64,000 bases of DNA. Source: DATARH01 sp035550515 (GTDB taxonomy: Bacteria > Pseudomonadota > Alphaproteobacteria > ATCC43930 > CGMCC-115725). The stretch spans positions 8,168-72,167 of the forward strand of contig DASZOZ010000013.1 in assembly GCA_035550515.1 (NCBI GenBank), read 5' to 3'. The notes below the pieces were generated by a model. The model saw nothing but the letters and a program-made list of their open reading frames with translations, searched no databases and was not told where the DNA came from. Shown one piece after another: positions 37,042 through 46,941 of the stretch. The translations under genes and the position numbers were made by a program. Within the stretch, counting starts at the first letter, position 1. Each line of letters opens with the position of its first letter.

Positions 37042-39088
37042 TCAGCCGGCCAGAGCGATGGCGGGAACGTGTGCGTCGGGAATCCCCTGGCGCAGGCGTT
37101 CCCAATCATCGGACGATTTGATCGAAAAACCTTGCAGCAGCCATCGCTTGATGGCGTCTCGCGGCGCCGTGCTGGCCTAATTGGCTGAGAGCCGCGGCCT
37201 TCCACGCGGAAAATTGTAGATCGCGTCTTCGGCCCGCCCGACCGCGTCAACACAGCCCTGATAATCTCCACAAAGAAAATTGATGACCGCGCGATATCCC
37301 CAGTGTCGCGGTTCGAGGCAGAGGCCAAGCTGTTGCGCGAGGTCCGCGCACCGCGCCGCCTGGTCTTTATGCCCGCAGAACGCCAGCCCCAGCGACGACG
37401 AGATCATCGTCCACGGATCGTTCTCGTTCAGCTCGTACGCCATTTCAAAGCTGAGTTCCGCTTGATCGAAGTGGCCGTTCAGGGCGTACGACCAGGCGGC
37501 GCACAGATGCGTTCGCGAATAGGTCGCGTCGATTTGGACGGCGACCCGCGCGAGGTCAAGCGCCTCCCGCTTGCGGTCATCGGTTCGCAACTCGCCGGGA
37601 AAGATGTGCGAGCGCGAGTTGGTGAAGTTCACCACGCTGCAATAGGCCGGGGCAAAATTCGGCGCTTCGGCGATGATCGACTTGAAGATGTCGGCCGCCC
37701 GTAGCCGATTCTTGCCCCGCCAACGCTGGGTAAGCGCCTCCCCCTGCAACCAGCGGTCGTAGAGCAGCAACGACACGTCGGGTTGACCCAGCGCACGGTC
37801 CAAACGCTCCGCCGACAGGTGCACGTTGAGGGCGATCGCCAGCCGCCGAACCGGTAACTTCTGCATCGAAAACCAAGAGGCAAGCTCGGTTTCCAGGTTC
37901 TCGCTCCAGACATACTCTCCCGTCATCGCGTCGCTCAGGGTCAGCACGAGCTGAAGCGTCCCCTGGGCTTGGTAGGCAGTCGCGGTAATGGCGTAGATGG
38001 ACTGCTCCGCCGCCACCGGCAGCGTCGGCATGCGCGCTCCATCGATCAGCGACCATTCGCGAAAGCGGACGAGGCTGGAGATGAGCTGGTGACGAAACCC
38101 GCTGACAAGGTAACGCCGCTCGGGATCAACTCCGGCCGCTTCAAACGGGCCGACCATGATCCGCAAGCGCCTCTCGCCTCGCGCCACGGGCTCGCCGAGC
38201 TCGCGGGCAGGCGCGGTGTCCGCAACCGGATGCTGCGGTGCCGCCTGGTGTATTGGCGCCGCAGGAGTTGCCGCCGCGATGCCGCCCATCTTGACCGTGG
38301 CGACAAGCCGCTGCGTTTCCTCAGACGGCTCAACGTCGTACTCGCTGTCCAGCAGGTTCCACAAAGTATTGTAGCGGCGCAGCGCCCCCGATATGTCGCC
38401 TTCACGCGCTCGCCCGTATCAGTGGGCGGCACGCCCCTTCATGCGTCGGGTCGAGATTGAGCAAAGCCAGCGCCACTGCTTTGCCGAGCCGGTTCTCATG
38501 CCTTCCCGCTTCCATCTCCGGGTCGAGCTCGGCGAGCCGCGTCTCCAGCTCAAAGACCAGGCGCTCGTGCAGGCTTTCCCGTTGCACCAGCAACCGCGTC
38601 CTGAATGCAGGATCGAGATCGTCGAGATTGGCGAGCAGGGTCTCCGAAATGTTCTTGGTCTCAAGCAGCAGAGGATCGAGCTCACCGGCCTTGATGCGAC
38701 TCAGCAGCGTCCAGACATCGACGTTGATCTCGCTTGACACGATGCTGGTGTCTTCCCGGTCGACGACGACCCCGGCGATGCGCTCCTCGCTCAGCACCTG
38801 GCGCAGCCCGCGCAGCGCCTGGCGCAACGATGCCCGCGCTTGCGGCTCGGGCGATTCACTCCAGAGTAAACCGGCGACCTGCTCTCGTGTCGCGCGCCGG
38901 TTCGGGTTCAGCGCCACATAGCCAAGGATTGCCTGGCTCTTGCGGTTGCGCGGCACCACGGTTCGGCGGCGCGACGACAACACCGCGCCGCCACCAAACA
39001 ACGCCAGGGTCCAGCCATCGGCACTATCGTTGAGTTGCGGCGGCACTGATGCGCGGTCATTGTCGGATGCCGTGGCCGTATCCCCCAA
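37042..39088 (-). pseudogene. SARP/BTAD-type transcriptional regulator with TPR tail, multiply frameshifted
   Basis: The N-terminal part (from 39088) has an OmpR-like winged helix (RKSQAILGYVALNPNRRATR, EQVAGLLWSE) and the start of a BTAD helical domain. At about 38405 the frame shifts by one base, so ALRRYNTLWNLLDSEYDVEP continues in another frame. A TolB-like middle (VGPFEAAGVDPERRYLVSGF) and TPR repeats follow. Two more shifts near 37200 and 37145 restore the natural end IKRWLLQGFSIKSSDD to the TGA at 37042. Repaired it would be about 680 residues. Such proteins activate nearby clusters; here it may have served the peroxidase genes on the opposite strand. Confidence 0.8.
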
Positions 39089-39200
39089 ACGTGCTTCGCG
39101 CGGCGCGCGGGGTTAAGGTGGCTCGCCCCTAGAACATGACATGCCCGTCGGCGTCGCCGCGCCCGGTCCGAGTTTCCTCAACTACGCCGCTAGAGCATTT

Positions 39201-40165
39201 TCAGAATGAGTCGGCATAGCCGGCGGCTTTGAAGTAGTTGGCGCATTCGTCTGCAGTGAAGCGGTCGAGCAGTTCGCCGATGCGGTTCCACAGTCCTTCG
39301 CGGGTTCGTTCTGGGGCCTGGCGGAGCAACGTCTTAAGCTTGGCGAAGGCCATCTCGATCGGGTTCATGTCGGGGGAATAAGGCGGCAGCAGAAAGAGCT
39401 GCGCGCCGCTGGCCTCGATGGCGGCGCGCACGGCGGCGATCTTGTGGGCCGGCAGGTTGTCCAGCGCGACGATGTCGTCGGGCTTGAGGGTCGGGACCAG
39501 CACCTGTTTGACGTAGGCGAGGAAGGCCTGGCCGGTCATCGGTCCGTCGAGCACCATCGGCGCACCGAGCCCATCGCGCCGCAGAGCGGCGACGAAGGTG
39601 GTGGTCTTCCAGTGGCCGAATGGTGCCTTGGCGCAGAGCCGGCGGCCGCGCGGGGCGCGGCCGTAAAGCCGGATCATCTTGGTGCTGGCGCCGGTCTCGT
39701 CGATGAAGACGAGCTTGTCGGGATCGACAACGGGCCGCGCCGCCTGCCAGATGCGCCGCCGCGCCGCGACATCCGGGCGGTCTTGCTCGCTCGCGCGGAG
39801 CGTCTTTTTTTAAACGACAGCCCGAGACGCGCCACCGCCGACCACATCGCCCCGTTCGACAGCCGCCCCCCGTGCTCGGCCAACAACCACGCCTGCAAGG
39901 CCGCCAGCGTCAGGTCCGAGTGCGCCTCGATATGCGCCGCCAGCGCGGCTTCTTGCGCCGGCAAAAGCTTGCGTGGCCGGTGGCCGCGTCGCGGGCTCGC
40001 GCTCACCTCGCCGGTGCGTCGCCGCCGGATCAGCGCCTTGTAGAGGTACGACACGCTGACCCGGAACAGCTCGGCTGCAGTTCGCGCCGCCATTCCCCCA
40101 TCAATCGCCGCCAGCACTCGCGCCCGTAAGTCCTCCGAATAGCTCTGTCCTTGCCGCCAAACCAT
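39201..40165 (-). CDS. IS630-type transposase made by -1 frameshifting
   Basis: The first frame starts at ATG 40165 (MVWRQGQSYSEDLRARVLAA), has the DNA-binding helix-turn-helix and alone would stop at 39674 (163 residues). At a run of seven A (mRNA sense) the -1 frame continues as KTLRASEQDRPDVAARR and LVFIDETGASTK, with the DDE triad: FIDET, VALDNLPAHK and YSPDMNPIEMAFAKLKTL. Total about 321 residues, the family length. Shifting at the A run joins the frames exactly, without loss, so the transposase is probably functional and not broken. Confidence 0.85.
39805..39811 (-). promoter_or_regulatory. A7 slippery site for -1 frameshifting in the IS630 transposase
   Basis: Minus-strand sequence TTTAAAAAAAGACG: seven A followed by G, of the A-AAA-AAG type. 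It is the only place where the two transposase frames can be joined with all conserved residues kept. Confidence 0.7.
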
Positions 40166-40261
40166 CCCTGTCCCCCAACAGCTTGTGGTCCAGCCATAGA
40201 AGCACTCTCCATCTCGCGCAGGAATCCCCGCTGCGCGATTCCATTCAATACGGCAATGCTC

Positions 40262-41456
40262 TAGCTGACTGTCGAGCCAGGTCGCGCCCGGCGTCGTGAT
40301 CTGCGCCTCCAGCGCCAGATCCGACCGGGTGGCAAGCGAGAGACGTTGACGCCCCCGCGCATCCTCCCACGACCGCAGCTCGACGATCGCACCCGACTTG
40401 GCGGCGCCGGTCATCTCCAGATCCTCGAACCGCAGATGATGGGTGCGGCCGTCGGCGCCGTCGACGATGGCATAGGCGTCGCCCCGCAGCTCGTCATGCA
40501 AGCCGCGCTCGACCAGCTTGCCCAAGACCGGGTCCGCCACGTCCTCCTCGCCGTGGATTGCAAAGCGAGCCACGTCCGGCGTGCGGCCTCCGGCCGCCAT
40601 CGCGCGGCCGACCAGCAGCCGGCGTAGCTCGGGATCGGGACCGCTCGCGTTCGGGCGCAGATCGACGATGCCGCCGCCTTCGTCGGCGATCTCGCGCAAT
40701 GCCCGGTCCAGCCGGGTCCAGCGTTCGGCCTCCACCTCCTGCCGCAGCGATGCGCCGATTTCGCGCTCGCTGCGCGGACCGAGTTCCAGGGTGACGCGCT
40801 CCTCGGCCCGGCGGCGCAGACCGCGGCTGATATAGTCGCGGCTGATGAGCAGATCGCCCCCGTCCTCGGCGCGGCCCCGCACCAGGATGTGGATGTGCGG
40901 ATTATCGGCGTTCCAATGGTCGACGGCGATCCAGTCAAGGCGCGTGCCGAGGTCGTGTTCCGCGTCGGCCATCAACTTGCGGGTGAAGGCCCGCAAATCC
41001 GCCATCTCGCCGGCGTCTTCGGGCGAGACAATGAAGCGGAAATGGTGTCGGTCCTCTTCACAGCGCTCGGCAAACGCCTTGTCGTCGGCCGTCTCGGAGT
41101 CGGCGTCGAACATGCGTGCCCGCGCGCCGTCGCGGGTGACACCTTCCCGTTCGAGGTAGCCGATATGACGAACCAGCGGCGCGGAACGGAACTTCGCCCC
41201 GGCATGGCGCACCACCCGAGCCTTGATGACGACGCGGCGGCCGGGCGATCGGAGCGACCGAGACAGCGATGCTACCCGGCCTCGACCGAAGCGGGACCCG
41301 CCGCCGGTGGAACGGCGTGCGCCGAAGCCGCGTCCGGTATGCCCGGCCTTCCTCGCCGCCCGCATGACCTAGCCAACAAAACTCTTGGCCTCACCGCATC
41401 CGGCTTTGGCGGATGTGGCCCGGCCGGATGGGGAAATCATCGTCGCGAGCGCTCAT
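40262..41456 (-). pseudogene. relaxase (DUF3363-type mobilisation nuclease), truncated by IS630 and with an early frameshift and nonsense codon
   Basis: N-terminus MSARDDDFPIRPGHIRQSRM begins at 41456, then a frameshift and a TAG (in EAKSFVG-stop-VMRAARKAGHTG) interrupt it before the main frame. That frame has ARVVRHAGAKFRSAPLVRHI, FRFIVSPEDAGEMADL and the metal-binding HUH-like pair in AVDHWNADNPHIHILVRGRA, typical of alphaproteobacterial ICE relaxases. It stops where the IS begins, after TWLDSQL. Beyond the IS only 72 bases remain and they do not restore the protein. It would have nicked the element at its transfer origin. Confidence 0.85.
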
Positions 41457-41706
41457 TGCCACATGCTTCGACGCTGGTAGAGGGCCAACGGCGTCCCGAT
41501 ATCTGAATCGATTGCGATTTCCGCGGCGAGCGCCGGCTTGCCAAGCCGAGACGCGGCGCAAAAACCTCTGCACAACCCACCACATGCACCCCGGCCGACG
41601 GCGGTGCTTTTATCTGGCCGTCGCCTGGTTGGTTGGCATGTCTCCCTCCGCCCCACCGCCGGATATGCGATGCACCACGACAAACCGCGAAGAAACGCAA
41701 CGCGGC

Positions 41707-42391
41707 TCATCGCGGGCGATCCGGGGCATGGGTCGGCACGAACAGGCCGTCCGAATGCGGCTCCAAGCCCGTGACATCGGCGACTGCTGCGTTGGTCGAT
41801 GGCAAGTCCGGCGATCGCTTGGTCACGACGGAGACAGATTTTCCATCGCCCGGCGCACGGCCGACGAACAGCGGCGCGTGTCCGGGCGAGCGGATCGGGC
41901 GCCGTCGCGATGCGCTCCGACCGCACGCCGGCGATCAAGGAGGCGAGCCAGGCGAGGTAGAGCCCCGTCCCTTCGGGCAGCGGCCGGCCGGTCGCGAGAT
42001 GATCCTCGTATCGGCCGGGACCGGCGTTGTAGGCGGCCAGGAAACCTGCCGATCCGTAGCGGTCGTACATCTCGCGGAGATACGCCGCGCCCGCCATGAT
42101 GTTGTCCCGCGGCTGGAATGGATCGGCGCCCAGACCGTAAGACTGGCGCGCAGCCGGGCGTAAGTGTCGGGCATGATCTGCATGAGACTGACGGCGCCTT
42201 TGGGCGACACCGCCCGCGCATCGCCAGCGCTTTCGGAAGCGCCCCCACAGCGCCGGCACACCGAAGCGCCGCGCCGCCTCATCGATGAACACTGCGAACG
42301 GGTCGGACTCGACGGCCGCCACCGACGACGACACGGTCTGCGCAACGGTCGGCGAAGTAGCGGCAACACCCAGGACGGCGACGATCGCCAT
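41707..42391 (-). pseudogene. conjugation-associated lytic transglycosylase, frameshifted
   Basis: Start taken at 42391 (MAIVAVLGVAATSPTVAQ, a signal peptide). The domain is split: FIDEAARRFGVPALW in one frame, then ESAGDARAVSPKGAVSLMQI with the catalytic Glu and the MQIMP motif in a second frame, then back to the first for RDNIMAGAAYLREMYDRYGS and AAYNAGPGRYEDHL. A third shift near 41880 leads to the C-terminus APLFVGRAPGDGKSV and a TGA at 41707. The enzyme opens peptidoglycan for the transfer channel. Lies between traF and the relaxase, as in related elements. Confidence 0.8.
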
Positions 42392-42592
42392 CGAATGCAC
42401 CGCCTTCCAGACACTCGGCCAGCGTGCCAGCGTGCTCGCGACCGTCCAGGGCAAGGCGCTGAAGCGCCGGCCTGACGGCCGCCCTGGACCGCCACTGCGC
42501 GCCGGCCGCACGAATCTCGGTCGGGACGAAGGAATGGTGCAGCGTCCGGTCGAACAGAGGAATGACGGTTTGATCACAACTGAGCGGCATGG

Positions 42593-43108
42593 TTACGGCT
42601 CCTGGGGAAGCCAGAGCGGCGTCGCCCGACCGATGACAGTGCTTCGGGGAAGCGGCCCGAAGTAGCGGCCGTCGAGGCTGTCCGGGCGCGCGGGATTCAT
42701 GAGCAAGACCTCGCCCGGTTCGAGCCGGTGGCCGCCTTGCCAGACGGGGAGCGGCCGGCCCTGTCGATCGCGGTCCTATGCCACGGCGAGCGTTTTGCCG
42801 TCGACGCTGACGGTATCGCCACGCCGGCAGATGGTTTGTCCGGCGAGCGCGGCGATGGGCTTTACAAGTGGCACGCCTTCGGGCAGCGAGTGGCGGGCAT
42901 CGAGCCAGGCCGCGAGCGGTTCGGGCACTCGGTCAATGACGATGTCGCCAACATGCAGTGCGCCATCCCGATGTACGGCATAGAGGCCGATCGGCACACT
43001 TGCGCTGGCGTTCCACACCAGCACCGGCGGCGACGGAATGATCGCGGGCAGCACCATCAGCCCCGCCGCCGCGATGGTGACCGATGCCCAGATCACGCGG
43101 CGGCTCAT
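42593..43108 (-). pseudogene. traF: TraF-like S26 signal peptidase with an in-frame amber codon
   Basis: From ATG 43108: an N-terminal membrane anchor (VTIAAAGLMVLPAIIP), SASVPIGLY with the nucleophile Ser, GDIVIDRVPE, and the Lys in VPLVKPIAALAGQTICRRGD. A TAG at 42776-42778 interrupts after KTLAVA, but the same frame continues with DRDRQGRPLPVWQGGHRLEP and LDGRYFGPLP to TAA at 42593. Repaired length 171. TraF matures the conjugative pilin. Start overlaps the DUF2840 stop by four bases. Confidence 0.82.
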
Positions 43109-43518
43109 CGCGTCACTCGTTGGCGCATCAGCCACGCCATATGCTGTGTGGTCGAGTAAGGGCGCGGCTCGTCGCCGACTGTCAGGCGGTTGTGGACGTG
43201 CCGCCAATAGTCCGTCGAGGCATCGGCCGCATCGATGCCGAGCGCTTCCACCGCATCGATGGCCTGCAACACGCGCTGGACTTTCGGCCAACCATCGAGG
43301 CGCAGCAGGATGTCGCCGCCAGGGCGGACGAAGGGGAGCGTCTGGTATTGCTCGCCGGTCGAGACCGACTGTCGATATTGGGAAATGGCCGGACCAGGTC
43401 GGGAGTTTCCGGATTGGTTGATAATTTCCAGATTCAGGCGTCCGCCGATGTTCCTTAAATCGCGAACTGGTGCCTTAAACCCCGACCTGAAGGAAGCGCT
43501 GTAAGAGGCCGGCGACAA
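43105..43518 (-). pseudogene. DUF2840 protein remnant
   Basis: The C-terminal 85 residues, from YQTLPFVRPGGDILLRLDGW through DYWRHVHNRLTVGDEPRPYS, match DUF2840, a family always found next to traF in alphaproteobacterial integrative elements. The first 50 residues of the open frame do not look like DUF2840, so the 5-prime half has been replaced, with the junction near 43370. Function unknown. Confidence 0.65.
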
Positions 43519-43575
43519 GCACGTGTTTCGCCCGTAGAGGCTATCGCCTCCGCCGGCCGCGATCCCCGAAGGGGG

Positions 43576-43879
43576 TCATCCGTCCGCAGGATCGCGCATC
43601 CGGGCCGGAATGTCCCGCTGGGCGTGAAGCACCCGCCAGATGTCGATATGGTCGTCGCGTTCGACATGGAAGACGAGATAGGGATACCGCCGCGGAGGCC
43701 GAGTCCGCAGGCCCGGCAGGCCCAATTCATAAGCGTATCGCGGGGAGCTGGTCGCGGGCTGGCCGGCGATGGCGTGGTAGGCATGTTCCACCGCAGAAAC
43801 GAAGCCGAGCGCGACCTTCTGGCCGGCCTCCCCGCGCGTAATAATCGACAGCTTCTTCTACGTCCCGGCGGGCCTGTTC
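43576..43879 (-). pseudogene. ParE/RelE-type toxin remnant with one frameshift
   Basis: The first part (EQARRDVEEAVDYYAR) and second part (GEAGQKVALGFVSAVEHAYH, RYPYLVFHVERDDHIDIWRV) make one ParE toxin if a shift in the GGGG run near 43830 is repaired. No start codon or antitoxin can be identified upstream. A relic of the mobile element's addiction module. Confidence 0.65.
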
Positions 43880-44035
43880 ACACGGAACGACTGGCCTTCA
43901 CCGTAGTGGGCTGTATCGGCCTCGCCTCGGTGGCGTTCTTTTTGCGCATCTCGCCCGACGCCGGCGCCGAGGTCAGCGGCCGCGGCAAGCTTGCCCGGTC
44001 CTAGGTGTTTGCCGGCCACTACCACCAGACCCAGC

Positions 44036-44851
44036 CTAGAACCTCCCGCGCATCGCCGCAAAGGCGAGCCGCCAGCTCTGTAGCGGATCGCTTTCGGCGG
44101 CGATGGCGAACGGGTCGAAACCGGCCTGTTCCAGCGTCCGAAAGAGGCGATCGGCAATCCTGGCGCCCAGCAGAGCGGGAAGTGCGGCGCCGGGGATGTC
44201 GCGCCGCCGCGACCGCGCCGCGGCGAGATGGCCCCGGCCGGTTTCGGCGACGGCCTTTACCGCGACCCCGTCGGCGATGAGAATGCGGCCGCGCTGCGCA
44301 TAAAACGGCAACGCGCGCAGCATCCCGGCGAGCCCGTAGGCGATACCGACATGCCGCGCCGCCTCGCGCGCCGCCGGCGTGTCCACCCGCAGGATGTCCA
44401 GGGCCAGATCCACCACCGTCGCGGCGGTGCCCTCGGCGTAGGTTTCGAGCGCCGCCAGATCGGGGTGCGGCGCATCGTCCAGATCGCGTTCGCGGGCATC
44501 GATGACCCGATCGAGCGCAGCCCGGTGCAGCCCGCGGCCGCGGATGGTCGCGGTGATTGCCTCGACCACCGGATGCGCCCGCACGGCCCCCCCGCTGCAG
44601 GCAGCGTCGATCGCCTCGCGCCACCATTGCAGGCGGATCCGGCCCAGCATCGGCTCGCGCACGATCTCACGGATGCGTGCCACCTCGTAATTAAAGGCGT
44701 AGAGTGCGAACAGCGCTTCGCGCGCCTCGGGCGGCGCAAACAAAGCCGTCTGAAAACGGTCCCGGTCGTGTCGACGCACCAAGGCGGCCATGGGCGACAA
44801 ACCGTCGCGCTGATCGCCCGCGTCGATCCGGCTATCACCACTATGGATCAT
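44036..44851 (-). CDS. squalene/phytoene synthase-fold protein, NDUFAF6-like
   Basis: 271 residues; start at 44851, with an internal Met (MAALVRRHDRDRF) as an alternative. ALYAFNYEVARIREIVREPM and RIRLQWWREAID are typical of the alphaproteobacterial group related to mitochondrial complex I assembly factor NDUFAF6. The aspartate-rich motifs of true squalene synthases are weak (ERDLDD only), so prenyl synthase activity is doubtful. In many relatives this gene follows secD-secF and the Mth938-like gene; here two sod genes and a small ORF lie between. Divergent from sodB. Confidence 0.85.
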   Translation of the reverse strand: MIHSGDSRIDAGDQRDGLSPMAALVRRHDRDRFQTALFAPPEAREALFALYAFNYEVARIREIVREPMLGRIRLQWWREAIDAACSGGAVRAHPVVEAITATIRGRGLHRAALDRVIDARERDLDDAPHPDLAALETYAEGTAATVVDLALDILRVDTPAAREAARHVGIAYGLAGMLRALPFYAQRGRILIADGVAVKAVAETGRGHLAAARSRRRDIPGAALPALLGARIADRLFRTLEQAGFDPFAIAAESDPLQSWRLAFAAMRGRF

Positions 44852-44907
44852 CGTATCCCATAAAATCGCGCAGCCACTCCCACACAGAACGAAAACGAGA
44901 GGACATC

Positions 44908-45507
44908 ATGGCGTTCGATTTGCCCCCCCTGCCTTATGCGAAGAACGCGCTCGAGCCGCATACCTCGGCGCAGACCCTCGATTTTCATCACGGCAAGCAT
45001 CACCAGGCCTATGTCACCAACCTCAACAACCTGGTCAAGGACACGCCGCTTGCCAGTCAGTCGCTCGAACAGCTGATCAAGGGCAGCTACAAGGACGAGT
45101 CGAAGATCGGCATCTTCAACAACGCCGCCCAGGTGTGGAACCACACGTTCTTCTGGAACTGCATGAAGCCGGGCGGCGGCGGCGCGCCGACCGGGAATGT
45201 CGCGGCGGCGATCGACCGCGACCTCGGCGGCCTTGCCAAGTTCAAGGACGATTTCAAGGCGGCCGCGGTCGGCCAGTTCGGCAGTGGTTGGGCGTGGCTG
45301 GTGGCCGACGGCGGCAAGCTCAAGATCACCCGCACGCCGAACGCGGTGAACCCGCTCGCCGAGGGCCAGACGGCGCTGCTCACCTGTGATGTCTGGGAGC
45401 ACGCCTATTACCTCGACTTCCAGAACCGGCGGCCCGATTTCGTCCAGGCGTTTCTCGACCACCTGGTCAACTGGGACTTCGTCGCCCAGAACCTGGCGAA
45501 GGCTTAG
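44908..45507 (+). CDS. sodB: Fe-type superoxide dismutase (copy 1)
   Basis: 199 residues from ATG 44908. Metal ligands are visible: His in FHHGKHHQAYV, His in VWNHTFFW, and the Asp and His in LLTCDVWEHAYYLDFQN. The Gln in NNAAQVWNH marks the iron type. Cytosolic; converts superoxide to oxygen and peroxide. The 56 bases between this and the divergent NDUFAF6-like gene hold both promoters. A second copy follows 161 bases later. Confidence 0.96.
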   Translation: MAFDLPPLPYAKNALEPHTSAQTLDFHHGKHHQAYVTNLNNLVKDTPLASQSLEQLIKGSYKDESKIGIFNNAAQVWNHTFFWNCMKPGGGGAPTGNVAAAIDRDLGGLAKFKDDFKAAAVGQFGSGWAWLVADGGKLKITRTPNAVNPLAEGQTALLTCDVWEHAYYLDFQNRRPDFVQAFLDHLVNWDFVAQNLAKA

Positions 45508-45520
45508 CCACCGCGCGCCT

Positions 45521-45541
45521 CCCCCGGGCTTGCCCCGGGGG
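45521..45541 (+). terminator. GC-rich hairpin between the two sod genes
   Basis: CCCCCGGG-CTTGC-CCCGGGGG, eight pairs, 14 bases after the stop of the first sod gene. No T tract follows, so it may stabilise the mRNA end or attenuate read-through instead of being a true intrinsic terminator. Confidence 0.45.
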
Positions 45542-45668
45542 TCCGGGTCGAGTCCCGCCAGGCCGAGACGCGGTGCCGGAACGGGCTTGCGGCGGCGGTG
45601 TTGTTCGGGCGGGGAGCCGTGCCCGCGTGCGGCTCCCGTCCCCACAACGCACCGGACGGGACCAGGCT

Positions 45669-46283
45669 ATGGCTTTCGAATTGCCGCCGCTACCCTACCC
45701 CCAGGACGCGCTCGAACCGTATATGTCGGCCCGGACGCTGGAGTTCCACCACGGCAAGCACCACAAGGCCTATGTCGACACGCTGAACCGGCTGGTCGAA
45801 GGCAAGCCCGAAGCCGAGATGAGCCTCGAAGAGATCATCACCGCGACCTATCACGATGATTCCAAGGCGACGATTTTCAACAACGCGGCGCAGGTGTGGA
45901 ACCACACCTTCTTCTGGAATTGCCTGAAAAAGGACGGCGGCGCCGAGCCGGCCGCCGATACTAAGAAGGCGATCGACCACGATCTCGGCGGGTATGACAA
46001 ATTCGCCGCGGCGTTCAAGGAGGCGGGCGCGACGCAGTTCGGCAGCGGTTGGGCTTGGCTCGTGTTCGACGCCGGCAAGCTGAAGGTCATCAAGACGCCG
46101 AACGCCGTCAACCCGGTCGCCGGCGGCCAGACGGCGCTGCTGACCTGCGATGTCTGGGAGCACGCCTATTACCTCGACTTCCAGAACCGCCGCCCGGATT
46201 TTGTGCAGACCTTCCTCGACCATCTGGTCAATTGGGACTTCGTCGCGCAGAACCTGGCAAAGGCGATGGAAAAGGCGGGGTAG
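45669..46283 (+). CDS. sodB: Fe-type superoxide dismutase (copy 2)
   Basis: 204 residues from ATG 45669. Same ligands and the same iron-type Gln as copy 1, and about two thirds identical by eye; it differs most between residues 38 and 60 and in a five-residue C-terminal extension (MEKAG). This is a tandem duplicate old enough to have diverged. Both copies keep every catalytic residue. Confidence 0.95.
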   Translation: MAFELPPLPYPQDALEPYMSARTLEFHHGKHHKAYVDTLNRLVEGKPEAEMSLEEIITATYHDDSKATIFNNAAQVWNHTFFWNCLKKDGGAEPAADTKKAIDHDLGGYDKFAAAFKEAGATQFGSGWAWLVFDAGKLKVIKTPNAVNPVAGGQTALLTCDVWEHAYYLDFQNRRPDFVQTFLDHLVNWDFVAQNLAKAMEKAG

Positions 46284-46287
46284 CCGG

Positions 46288-46518
46288 CTACAGGCGCTTG
46301 CCGGTGTCGAGCAGCACGGCGGTGTATTCGCGGTAGGTCATGCCGAGTTCTTCGGCGCGCTTGAGGCGGAGCAGCGCGATCTCGCGCGGCGGTGTTTTCC
46401 AGGCTGTGGCGTGTGCCTTTCTCCAGCAGAAACCACGCCAGGAGGCTTCCGGATCGAGCGGCGGCCCGCAATTATGGCCGATCCCGAACAAGGGAGCGAT
46501 GCTGCTGCCGTCGGGCAT
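46288..46518 (-). CDS. small conserved hypothetical protein
   Basis: 76 residues from ATG 46518. Contains LFGIGHNCGPPLD and WRKAHATAWKTPPREIALLR, which I associate with short alphaproteobacterial proteins of unknown role. Mostly helical and basic. Possibly the last gene of the yajC-secD-secF transcript, 53 bases after the Mth938-like gene. Confidence 0.65.
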   Translation of the reverse strand: MPDGSSIAPLFGIGHNCGPPLDPEASWRGFCWRKAHATAWKTPPREIALLRLKRAEELGMTYREYTAVLLDTGKRL

Positions 46519-46571
46519 CAGAAATCTCCGCGCTGCCGCAAGGAGCTTAGCAAGCTTTGTGCCGGAAGCGC

Positions 46572-46937
46572 TTAAATCGGCGGCAGCAGCGCGGCCGCCA
46601 CCAGCCGGTCCTCGGCGAGCAGCACGTTGTAGGTGCGGCAGGCGGCGCCGGTGTCCATCGCCTCGATGCCGATGGCGCGCGCCTTGAGCGCCGCGCGGAG
46701 CGACGGCGTGACCGGGGCGCCGCGCCGCCCCAGGCCCAGCAGGATCAGCTCGATGCCGCCGGCCTCGACCAGCGGCGCCAAACCTTCGAGGGTCGGGACG
46801 GCGCTCTCCCACAGGATCGTATGGTCGGGAAACACCAGCACCGGCCCGGCATAGACCACCCCGCCGACGCGGAACCCGCCGGCGCCGTAGCGCTCGATCG
46901 ACTGCCGCCCGACCGGCGCGGCGGGCGTCAGCTCCAC
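46572..46937 (-). CDS. Mth938-like domain protein (NDUFAF3 family)
   Basis: 121 residues. GGFRVGGVVYAGPVLVFPDH and EAMDTGAACRTYNVLLAEDR are the family signatures. The mitochondrial relative NDUFAF3 helps assemble complex I. It lies 4 bases after secF, a linkage kept across alphaproteobacteria. Together with the NDUFAF6-like gene nearby it forms a candidate complex I assembly set. Confidence 0.88.
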   Translation of the reverse strand: MELTPAAPVGRQSIERYGAGGFRVGGVVYAGPVLVFPDHTILWESAVPTLEGLAPLVEAGGIELILLGLGRRGAPVTPSLRAALKARAIGIEAMDTGAACRTYNVLLAEDRLVAAALLPPI

Positions 46938-46941
46938 CGCG

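Larger units (their letters stand above)
39193..40261 (-). mobile_element. IS630-family insertion sequence, 1069 bp
   Basis: Ends are GAGCATT (39193-39199) and its complement AATGCTC (40255-40261). A TA dinucleotide sits on each side (39191-39192 and 40262-40263), the target duplication typical of IS630/Tc1 elements. It carries one transposase spread over two frames and lies inside the relaxase gene. The element itself looks complete. Confidence 0.88.

Noticed and set aside
39201..40165. Transposase as a pseudogene because it spans two frames
   Set aside because: The frames meet exactly at an A7-G slippery run and every conserved residue is kept, which fits programmed frameshifting.
43861..44004. 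C-terminal remnant of a transporter on the plus strand (ends SPDAGAEVSGRGK)
   Set aside because: A single hydrophobic helix in about 45 residues, with no upstream continuation; too short to support.
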